The position numbers were made by a program, and so were the translations under genes. From the NCBI RefSeq assembly GCF_900094555.1, contig NZ_FMAC01000006.1, positions 310,001-374,000 on the forward strand: a stretch of DNA of 64,000 bases, written 5' to 3'. The notes beneath the pieces were generated by a model, which was not told where the DNA came from, made no database searches, and saw only the letters and a list, made by a program, of their open reading frames with translations. Below, piece after piece: positions 52,532 through 59,497 of the stretch. The stretch comes from Martinezella hainanensis. GTDB lineage: Bacteria; Pseudomonadota; Alphaproteobacteria; Rhizobiales; Rhizobiaceae. Position 1 is the first letter of the stretch. Each line of letters begins with the position of its first letter.

Positions 52532-53623
52532 ATGATGGATCATCTTTTTTCGGACAACGCCAAAACGCAACATTCCATCGGCGTTCAAACCGGATATGCT
52601 ATGACCGTACTAGGCCCGATCCCCGTCGCGGATATGGGCGTGACGCTCATGCACGAGCACATTTTTCTGGATGGGGCGAGTTCGTGGAAATGCCCCTGCC
52701 ATCCCGATGAAAAGGCGATCGCCGAACGGCCCGTGGGGATAGAGATCATCGGCGAATTGCGGATGAACCCCTATATGAACCGCGACAACGTCTCGCTGGA
52801 TAATGGGGATCTAGCGCTCGCCGAACTCGGCCGCTTCCAGAAGCTCGGCGGCCACACCGTGGTCGAAACCACCAACTTTGGCATAGGGCGCGATGCCGAA
52901 CAATTGCGCCGCATCGCCAGCATGTCCGGTCTGAAAATCATTATGGGTACGGGCTTCTATCTGGAGCATACGCATCCAGAATGGCTGAAAAGCATGGATC
53001 TGGACGAGGTCACGGCTTTCATCGTCAACGATGTCGGCGGTGGCGAGACCCAGCCGGACATCATGGCTGGCATCATCGGCGAGGTCGGCATCAGCAAGGA
53101 TTTTACGGCCGAAGAGCAGAAGTCCCTGCGGGCATCGGCGCGAGCCTCGCGGCTGACTGGTCTACCTTTATCCATCCATTTGCCAGGATGGGAGCGCCTT
53201 GCCCACCGCGTCCTGGATGTGGTCGAGGAAGAAGGCGCGGATCTGCGTCACACCGTGCTCTGCCACATGAATCCCAGCCACAATGATCTTGATTATCAAA
53301 AGAGCCTCGCGGAACGTGGCGCTTTCCTGGAATACGACATGATCGGCATGGACTATTATTACGCCGATCAGGATGCCCAATCGCCGTCGGATGAGGAGAA
53401 CGCCAAGGCGATCCGGGCGCTCGTCGACTTGGGCTTTGCCGATCGGCTACTTCTGTCTCAGGACGTCTTTCTCAAGATCATGCTGACCCGCTATGGCGGC
53501 TTCGGTTACGGCTACATTCTCAAGCATTTCCTGCCGCGACTGAAGCGTCACGGTGTCGATCAGCAGGCAATCGACCAGATGCTGATCACCAATCCCCAAT
53601 CGGTATTTTCCGCCTCGGCCTGA
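52532..53623 (+). CDS. Phosphotriesterase-family metal-dependent hydrolase
   Basis: A 363-residue amidohydrolase-superfamily TIM barrel of the phosphotriesterase-homology type. The metal ligands H41 and H43 are in LMHEHIF; the bridging position appears as Glu in IIGEVGIS, where many phosphotriesterases have a carbamylated lysine. Later histidines lie in SIHLPG and CHMNPSHND and the final aspartate in LSQDVFLK. Members act as lactonases, esterases or amide hydrolases. In this operon it is the first enzyme after the transporter, so it may open a ring or remove an ester from the imported compound. Confidence 0.82.
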   Translation: MMDHLFSDNAKTQHSIGVQTGYAMTVLGPIPVADMGVTLMHEHIFLDGASSWKCPCHPDEKAIAERPVGIEIIGELRMNPYMNRDNVSLDNGDLALAELGRFQKLGGHTVVETTNFGIGRDAEQLRRIASMSGLKIIMGTGFYLEHTHPEWLKSMDLDEVTAFIVNDVGGGETQPDIMAGIIGEVGISKDFTAEEQKSLRASARASRLTGLPLSIHLPGWERLAHRVLDVVEEEGADLRHTVLCHMNPSHNDLDYQKSLAERGAFLEYDMIGMDYYYADQDAQSPSDEENAKAIRALVDLGFADRLLLSQDVFLKIMLTRYGGFGYGYILKHFLPRLKRHGVDQQAIDQMLITNPQSVFSASA

Positions 53624-53649
53624 AGGCTGGGTGCATTCAAGGAGCAGTT

Positions 53650-54420
53650 ATGAGCAAGAAAAAGGTTCTTCTGGCGGGTGAATCGTGGGTTTCGACCGCC
53701 ACCCACATCAAGGGTTTCGACCAATTTCCGACGGTTACCTATCACACTGGCGCCGACGAGCTATTGAAGGCGTTGAGGGACAGTGCCTTTGACGTCACCT
53801 TCATGCCGGCCCATGAGGCGCAGCGCGATTTTCCGCTGACAGCCGCAGCGCTCGCGGAATATGAAGCGATCGTTCTATCCGATATCGGCGCAAACACCCT
53901 GCTGCTGCACCCGGATACCTGGATTCATTCCAGGAGGACGCCGAACCGGCTGAAGCTGCTGCGCGACTATGTGGCAAATGGCGGCGCGCTGTTGATGTTC
54001 GGCGGCTACTACAGCTTCCAGGGCATCAATGGGGGTGCGCGCTACCATAAAACGCCGGTCGAGGACGTGCTGCCGGTAAGCTGCCTGTCAATTGATGACC
54101 GCGTCGAGGTTCCCGAGGGATTCACGCCGATCGTATCGGGTAATGCCGACCATCCCGTTCTCAAGGGGCTGGGAAGCGATTGGCCTTATCTTCTCGGATT
54201 CAACGAGGTCGTCGTCAAACAGGGTGCAGAAGTCCTTGCGACCGTTTCCAGCGAATATGGTTCGCAGCCGCTGCTGGTGACCGGCACCTATGGCGCGGGC
54301 AAGACGCTTGTCTGGACGTCGGATGTCGGCCCGCACTGGCTGCCACCCGAGTTCATCAGCTGGAACGGCTACAAGACCCTGTTCGAGCAGATGCTGGCCT
54401 GGGCGACAGCCAAGGACTGA
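53650..54420 (+). CDS. Class I glutamine-amidotransferase-like protein
   Basis: A 256-residue cytoplasmic protein with the flavodoxin-like fold of ThuA/GATase1-like proteins. KVLLAGESWVSTATHIKGFD opens the first strand. FMPAHEAQRDFPLTAAAL, YEAIVLSDIGANTLLL and LLRDYVANGGALLMFGGYYS are typical; the usual nucleophile-elbow cysteine is not present (GGYYSF stands there), so glutaminase activity is doubtful. A late GAGKTLVWTSDVGPHW segment resembles the core of related proteins. Its function is unknown; it may bind or isomerise a sugar or nucleoside-like intermediate. Confidence 0.65.
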   Translation: MSKKKVLLAGESWVSTATHIKGFDQFPTVTYHTGADELLKALRDSAFDVTFMPAHEAQRDFPLTAAALAEYEAIVLSDIGANTLLLHPDTWIHSRRTPNRLKLLRDYVANGGALLMFGGYYSFQGINGGARYHKTPVEDVLPVSCLSIDDRVEVPEGFTPIVSGNADHPVLKGLGSDWPYLLGFNEVVVKQGAEVLATVSSEYGSQPLLVTGTYGAGKTLVWTSDVGPHWLPPEFISWNGYKTLFEQMLAWATAKD

Positions 54421-54425
54421 CCGCC

Positions 54426-55337
54426 ATGCGCCTCCATGTCGTCGGCAATGTCTGCGTCGATACGAGCTTCCGCTTACCGCGCCTGCCGCGCCCGGGCGAA
54501 ACGCTCAACGCGACCTCGGCGATTGAGGGCCTCGGAGGCAAGGGTGCCAACCAAGCCGTTGCGGCGGCCCGAAGCGGAGCAGATGTGCGCTTCTGGGCGC
54601 CGGTCGGCGATGACGATATCGCCGAGAAAATGACAAGGATGCTGGCGGGCGACCTTGATGTCGATCGACTGATCCGCCTGCCTCTTGCCACCGATCGTTC
54701 GACGATCCTGCTGGAAGAAGGTGGGGAAAACGCCATCGTCAGTGCCGTCGCCTGCGCGCAAGGCTTCGATCCGATCCATCAGACGGATCTGGCCCAGACC
54801 TGGAGGAAGGATGACATCCTCTTGATGCAGGGTAATCTGCCGTGGTTGGCCACCGCTGTCTGTCTGAAACTTGCCAAAGAGGCGGGCCTGAAGACGGTGC
54901 TCAATCCGAGCCCCCTGTCAGACGTACACGTCGAGGATCTTGCCGATGTGGACCTTGTCATCGTCAATCAAGGTGAAGCCTCGGCGTTGACAGGCGTGGA
55001 GACCTCTGCTGCTGCAGACCTGCTCTTCGACAAAGGGGGCAGAAGCGTGGTCGTGACGCTGGGAAGCAAGGGTAGCCTCGTTTGGGATCGGGAGGATGAT
55101 GCACCTCTTGTTCTTGACACGCCCGAAAGCGCCGCTGTCGATACCAGCGGCGCCGGCGACTGCTTTGCAGGTACCCTCGTTGGCTTGCTCGCGCAGGGAA
55201 AGAGCTTGGTTGCGGCTGCAAGGGTGGCAACCAAGATCGCAGCCATCTCAGTTACTCGTCTTGGAACGCTCGCCTCCTATCCCTCGCGAGCGGAATTTTC
55301 GGAAATCATAAAGATATCAGAACTGGAAAACACATGA
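54426..55337 (+). CDS. PfkB-family carbohydrate/nucleoside kinase
   Basis: A 303-residue ribokinase-like kinase. The N-terminal substrate motif GGKGANQAVAAARSGADV lies near residue 38, and the C-terminal signature DTSGAGDCFAGTLVG, with the catalytic aspartate in GAGD, near 240. The small lid strand is present at the N-terminus. It starts five bases after the previous stop and overlaps the next gene by four bases. With a ribose-class importer it most likely phosphorylates a pentose or nucleoside-like sugar moiety. Confidence 0.88.
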   Translation: MRLHVVGNVCVDTSFRLPRLPRPGETLNATSAIEGLGGKGANQAVAAARSGADVRFWAPVGDDDIAEKMTRMLAGDLDVDRLIRLPLATDRSTILLEEGGENAIVSAVACAQGFDPIHQTDLAQTWRKDDILLMQGNLPWLATAVCLKLAKEAGLKTVLNPSPLSDVHVEDLADVDLVIVNQGEASALTGVETSAAADLLFDKGGRSVVVTLGSKGSLVWDREDDAPLVLDTPESAAVDTSGAGDCFAGTLVGLLAQGKSLVAAARVATKIAAISVTRLGTLASYPSRAEFSEIIKISELENT

Positions 55338-56176
55338 CTGGGACAATGAAGCCAATCGGGCAGGTGGAGGGCAACGCGCTCATCGATCTCTTTGGGCGTG
55401 ACAAGGCGATCATCGGCGTCGTTCACCTGGCGCCGCTTCCCGGAGCGCCACGCTATTCAGGAGAGGCGATTGAGACAGTCTACCAGCGTGGCCTCGACGA
55501 TGCCCGCGCCTATCTTGCCGGCGGCTGCGATGCAGTGATCATCGAGAACCATGGCGACATTCCATTTTCGAAGCCCGATGATATCGGTCCCGAAACCTCG
55601 GCCTATATGGCCGTCGTCTCGGATCGCATCCGCCGTGAACTTCACCGGCCGATCGGGATCAATGTTCTTGCCAATGCCGCCATCCCCGCGCTTGCGATCG
55701 CCAGTGCGGCAGGTGCGGGCTTTGTTCGTGTCAATCAATGGGCAAACGCCTATATCGCCAATGAAGGCTTCATCGAGGGAGAGGCCGCGCGTGCGATGCG
55801 CTATCGTGCGCGGCTCAATGCCCATGGTATCCGCATCTTCGCCGATGCCCATGTCAAACATGGAGCGCATGCCATCGTTGCGGACCGACCGGTCGGGGAA
55901 CAGGTCAAGGATCTCGTCTTCTTCGACGCGGATGTGGTTATTGCCACGGGGCAAAGGACAGGGCATGCGGCGGATCTCGATTACATAAGCATGATCAAGC
56001 AAGCAGCGGGCCTGCCGACGCTTGTCGGCAGCGGCGTGACGCCGGAAAATAGCAACGATATTCTGTCGGTTGCCGATGGCGTGATCATAGCAAGCTCGCT
56101 GAAATATGACGGCGTCTGGTGGAATGCGGTCGACCCGCTGCGCGTGACGAACTTCGTGGCAGGCATCCGCCGATGA
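55334..56176 (+). CDS. BtpA/SgcQ family TIM-barrel protein
   Basis: A 280-residue TIM barrel. AIIGVVHLAPLPGAPRYSG near residue 25 is the diagnostic BtpA/SgcQ opening. GGCDAVIIENHGDIPF, PIGINVLANAAIPALAIA, RVNQWANAYI and the phosphate-site-like LVGSGVTPENSNDIL follow. Members are known from photosystem I assembly (BtpA) and the E. coli sgc operon (SgcQ), but enzymatic activity is not settled. The C-terminal GSGVTPEN motif resembles phosphate-binding loops, so it may act on the phosphorylated product of the PfkB kinase, for example by cleaving a glycosidic bond. Confidence 0.82.
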   Translation: MTGTMKPIGQVEGNALIDLFGRDKAIIGVVHLAPLPGAPRYSGEAIETVYQRGLDDARAYLAGGCDAVIIENHGDIPFSKPDDIGPETSAYMAVVSDRIRRELHRPIGINVLANAAIPALAIASAAGAGFVRVNQWANAYIANEGFIEGEAARAMRYRARLNAHGIRIFADAHVKHGAHAIVADRPVGEQVKDLVFFDADVVIATGQRTGHAADLDYISMIKQAAGLPTLVGSGVTPENSNDILSVADGVIIASSLKYDGVWWNAVDPLRVTNFVAGIRR

Positions 56177-57435
56177 ATGCATACCCGAAGATCAATGCGC
56201 CGCGCCTACTGCAGCGCATTGCCGATTTTGCAGCCGTCGGAGCGACCCCAGCAGGCGGGGTGAACCGTCAGGCGCTGAGCGCGGACGATCGCGCAGCCCG
56301 ACGGCTGCTTGCGGAACTGGCCGTTGCACGGGGATTTGGCATCTATCAGGATGCGGTTGCCAACCTGTTCATCCGGCGCGGGGGGAGCGATCCCTCACTG
56401 CCGCCCGTGCTGATCGGTAGCCATCTCGACAGTCAGCCTACAGGAGGTAGGTTCGATGGTGCGCTCGGCACGCTGTCTGCCTTCGAAGTACTGGAATCGT
56501 TGGAGGACGCGGATGTCGTTACGGAACGATCCATCGAAGTCGCGTCCTGGACCAACGAGGAAGGCAGCCGCTTTTCTCCCGGCTGCATGGGTTCAATGGC
56601 CTTTGTCGGCGCGGGCGACATACTGGGCTGGCAGGACATGCATGGCGTCGACGGAGTAAGATTTGGCGATGAACTGGCGGCTACATTGAATGCGCTGCCG
56701 GAAGCTGTGACGCGGCCGATTGGCCATTCCGTTTCCGCCTTCGTTGAAGTGCACATCGAGCAAGGCCCTGTGCTTGAGCGCACGGGCGTGCCGATCGGCA
56801 TCGTCACCGGCGTTCAGGGAACCAAGTGGCTGGAGATATCCTTCACCGGCGAAGCGGCTCATGCCGGTACGACACCACTGGAATTCCGCAGGGATCCGAT
56901 GGCGGCAGCGATCGGCGCAATCGCGCGCTTACAGCAAGTCGTCATGCCCGCCGATCCACTGGCGCGGCTGACGGTTGGCCGAATGACCGTTGAACCCAGT
57001 TCGGTCAATGTCATCCCGAGCAAGGTCACGTTCACGGTCGACATTCGTCATCCGGAGGAAGGCATGCTTTCCTCCATCGAGGCTCAGGTCATTGCGGAAT
57101 GCCGGGTGTCGTCGGAACGACATATGGTCGATGTGCATACCGAAAGGCGCTTCGACTTGGCGCCCGGCAAATTCGACAAGGCAATCGTGGATTTGATCGA
57201 CAACGCTTGTGAAAGGCTCAACGTTTCCAGCATGAAGCTGGTCTCGGGAGCTTTCCACGACGCACTTTTTATCGCTCGCGTTGCACCGACAGCAATGATC
57301 TTTGTTCCGTGCCGAGACGGCATCAGTCATAACGAGGCTGAATTCGTTACCCCGGAAAATATTGAGACGGGCGCAAAGGTACTGCTTGAAACCACCCTTT
57401 CTTTAGCTGGGGGAATAATGCACACCAACGGTTAG
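56173..57435 (+). CDS. M20-family Zn-dependent hydrolase (N-carbamoyl-amino acid hydrolase type)
   Basis: A 420-residue HyuC/AllC-type amidohydrolase. Metal-site motifs are GSHLDSQPTGGRFDGALG near residue 80, WTNEEGSRFSPGCMGS near 125 and the C-terminal SGAFHDALFIARVAPTAMIFV with DGISHNEAE. The lid segment begins near WLEISFTGEAAHAGTTPLEF. It overlaps the BtpA stop (ATGA) and ends the operon. It is a homologue, though not close, of the enzyme at 5677-6930. Its presence implies that the imported compound carries a ureido or carbamoyl-amino group. Confidence 0.83.
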   Translation: MNAYPKINAPRLLQRIADFAAVGATPAGGVNRQALSADDRAARRLLAELAVARGFGIYQDAVANLFIRRGGSDPSLPPVLIGSHLDSQPTGGRFDGALGTLSAFEVLESLEDADVVTERSIEVASWTNEEGSRFSPGCMGSMAFVGAGDILGWQDMHGVDGVRFGDELAATLNALPEAVTRPIGHSVSAFVEVHIEQGPVLERTGVPIGIVTGVQGTKWLEISFTGEAAHAGTTPLEFRRDPMAAAIGAIARLQQVVMPADPLARLTVGRMTVEPSSVNVIPSKVTFTVDIRHPEEGMLSSIEAQVIAECRVSSERHMVDVHTERRFDLAPGKFDKAIVDLIDNACERLNVSSMKLVSGAFHDALFIARVAPTAMIFVPCRDGISHNEAEFVTPENIETGAKVLLETTLSLAGGIMHTNG

Positions 57436-57699
57436 AGGCGGCCGACGATGACAGCGTTCCAATAGCCCCACGTTCATGGTTTGGTATGCAGGTCGCCGGC
57501 TGCCCAAATGCTCAGCCAATCGCTGAAGTACTGACACCCCAACGAGCACAGTCCCGTGCCTGTGGGAACCATGGTAAGGCGGCTGTCGTCCACACTTTAG
57601 AGAGGACAGCCCGCAAACAGGTATTCTTGAGGGGGTTATGAATCTGGCGGCGCGCCCAGATAGGCAAGTTGATGACATAAGACCTTGCCGTAGAAGCTA
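57436..57699. other. Gene-free interval between convergent genes
   Basis: These 264 bases follow the M20 gene and precede the end of the small minus-strand gene. I see no gene or convincing terminator hairpin here. Confidence 0.4.
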
Positions 57700-57999
57700 C
57701 TATTCCGTTTGAAGATCCTCTTTGTTGCTCGTGTCGTCGAAGGCTGGACTCGCGCTTCCGGATTGTCTGCTTGCTCTCAAATCATTCTCGTCGAAGGCGT
57801 AGCGACGCAAAAGAGCGAAAAGTGCTTCGTTCATATGAGCCCCGTCCAAAAGCTCCGGATTATCACAGATCACGTTGATGGTTCGCTGCACAACGCGATC
57901 GGCCGCAGCCTCCGAGTCGACGAATTTTCTTGCCCATTTCAGAAGGGTGGCGCGAAGGTCAGGATCTTGCGACATTTCTGCCGGTTTCGGAAGCGGCAT
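57700..57999 (-). CDS. Small protein resembling sigma-70 region 2
   Basis: A 99-residue protein. Residues 15-70 (LLKWARKFVDSEAAADRVVQ followed by TINVICDNPELLDGAHMNEA and LFALLRRYAFDEND) resemble the region 2 helices of ECF-type sigma factors, but region 4 is absent and the C-terminal 25 residues are polar. Such truncated proteins are known in Rhizobiales as hypothetical proteins. It might be a sigma-like regulator or an anti-sigma partner. I cannot assign a function and it stands alone. Confidence 0.55.
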   Translation of the reverse strand: MPLPKPAEMSQDPDLRATLLKWARKFVDSEAAADRVVQRTINVICDNPELLDGAHMNEALFALLRRYAFDENDLRASRQSGSASPAFDDTSNKEDLQTE

Positions 58000-58269
58000 A
58001 GAATTCCTCGTATTCCTGAGACACCCGGTTCACACGTTGGCCTGTGGTCATGAGCATCTAGAGATTGATGGCAATGGCTTCATACTACGCGTCAAAATAC
58101 GGGTGTCCACTTGGGAGCCTGATTTTATTACGGCACCCATCCTTGGCCTGAAATGCTCGACGGAACAACAGAGCTGGTCCGTCTACATGGAGAATTCGGC
58201 AACTAACCGACGATGTCAGGCTATTGCGGGCGGATCATCGCATAGCAAGGATAACCATCCCGCGCCGAA

Positions 58270-58686
58270 TTACCCAGAAATCTCCTCAAACCTGATGTCC
58301 TGAGCACCTTCCCATAACACCAGGCGGCCCAGTTCCGGTAGTTTGTCGAGGTTCGATGTAAGCGTGATGAAATGATTGCCGGCAAGCTGCCCCATCTTTG
58401 ACGAGAAATCGACGCCGCCATAGGCAAGCAGGATTTCCGTTTCGCTGATGCCGCCGGGATAAAGAATGATCTGCCCGGGGGCAGGATGACTGGTATGGTT
58501 CTCGTAAGATACGCCGAAATCTCGTTCTCCGAGCGGAATCCACACGCCCTCGCCCGACCAGCGTACGTGCACGATTTTTCCTTCGAAAGGTATCTCCTTC
58601 AGAAAGGCCTCGCAGGTCTTGGGCGCCTTCGCCGTCTCCAGCACGGCATCGAATTCAAACGGGCCGGCAGTGATCTTCAGCTTCAT
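58270..58686 (-). CDS. DUF3830 family protein
   Basis: A 138-residue protein with a cyclophilin-like beta-barrel pattern. The ATG at 58686 follows GAGTGGA and starts MKLKITAGPFEFDAVLE. EIPFEGKIVHVRWSGEGVWIPL, ENHTSHPAPGQIILYPGG and EILLAYGGVDFSSKMGQLAGN are typical of DUF3830. Members commonly lie beside amino acid or opine-type ABC transporters and DapA-like genes, as here, but no biochemical role is established. It is 82 bases downstream of the ATPase gene. Confidence 0.75.
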   Translation of the reverse strand: MKLKITAGPFEFDAVLETAKAPKTCEAFLKEIPFEGKIVHVRWSGEGVWIPLGERDFGVSYENHTSHPAPGQIILYPGGISETEILLAYGGVDFSSKMGQLAGNHFITLTSNLDKLPELGRLVLWEGAQDIRFEEISG

Positions 58687-58768
58687 TCCACTCTCTCTTG
58701 CTTCGGTTGTCTCTATTGTGGTCGGTTCTGGTCGAGGCGGTGCGATTTCCGCCGCACGTGAGCATCCA

Positions 58769-59497
58769 TCAATGCCGGAGGATCTTGCCGAGGAAGGCTT
58801 CCGTCCTCGGATTGTGACTAGCGGTGAAGAATTCTTCACTCGGCCTATCTTCGACGATCTCGCCCTGGTCGATGAAGATGACGCGGGTGGCCACGCGGCG
58901 GGCAAAACCCATCTCATGGGTCACCACCATCATCGTCATTCCGTCCCTTGCCAGGCCGGTCATGACGTCAAGCACTTCAGACACCATTTCCGGATCAAGC
59001 GCAGACGTCGGCTCGTCGAAAAGCATCGCCAAGGGGTCCATGGCGAGCGCGCGGGCTATGGCAACGCGCTGCTGCTGACCACCGGAAAGCTGGCTCGGAA
59101 ACTTCTTCGCATGATCGATCAGGCCGACGCGATCGAGCAACTGCATGGCCTTGGCCTCGGCCATCGCCGGGCTGCGTCCGAGCACGATCTTCTGAGCCAG
59201 CATGATGTTATCGAGGATGCTGAGATGCGCGAAGAGTTCGAAATTCTGGAAGACCATGCCGACGCGCGTGCGCAGGTTCGGCAGATCCGTTTTCGGATCG
59301 CCCACCTCGATCCCGTGCACCTGGATGGACCCCTCCTGGAAGGGCTCCAAGCCGTTGACGCATTTGATCAAGGTCGACTTGCCCGAACCGGATGGGCCGC
59401 ACACCACGACGATCTCGCCGCGCTCGACCTTGACGCTGCAGTTCTTCAGGACCTGAGAGGTACCGTAGAATTTGGAGACGCCGTTGATCTCGATCAT
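58769..59497 (-). CDS. Polar amino acid ABC transporter ATPase
   Basis: A 242-residue ATPase with Walker A GPSGSGKST (near residue 34), Q-loop MVFQNFELFAH, signature LSGGQQQRV, Walker B AMLFDEPTSALDP and H-loop THEM. Its ATG overlaps the stop of the oxidoreductase gene (ATGA). It serves the permease at the window end; the binding protein is presumably encoded beyond it. Confidence 0.92.
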   Translation of the reverse strand: MIEINGVSKFYGTSQVLKNCSVKVERGEIVVVCGPSGSGKSTLIKCVNGLEPFQEGSIQVHGIEVGDPKTDLPNLRTRVGMVFQNFELFAHLSILDNIMLAQKIVLGRSPAMAEAKAMQLLDRVGLIDHAKKFPSQLSGGQQQRVAIARALAMDPLAMLFDEPTSALDPEMVSEVLDVMTGLARDGMTMMVVTHEMGFARRVATRVIFIDQGEIVEDRPSEEFFTASHNPRTEAFLGKILRH

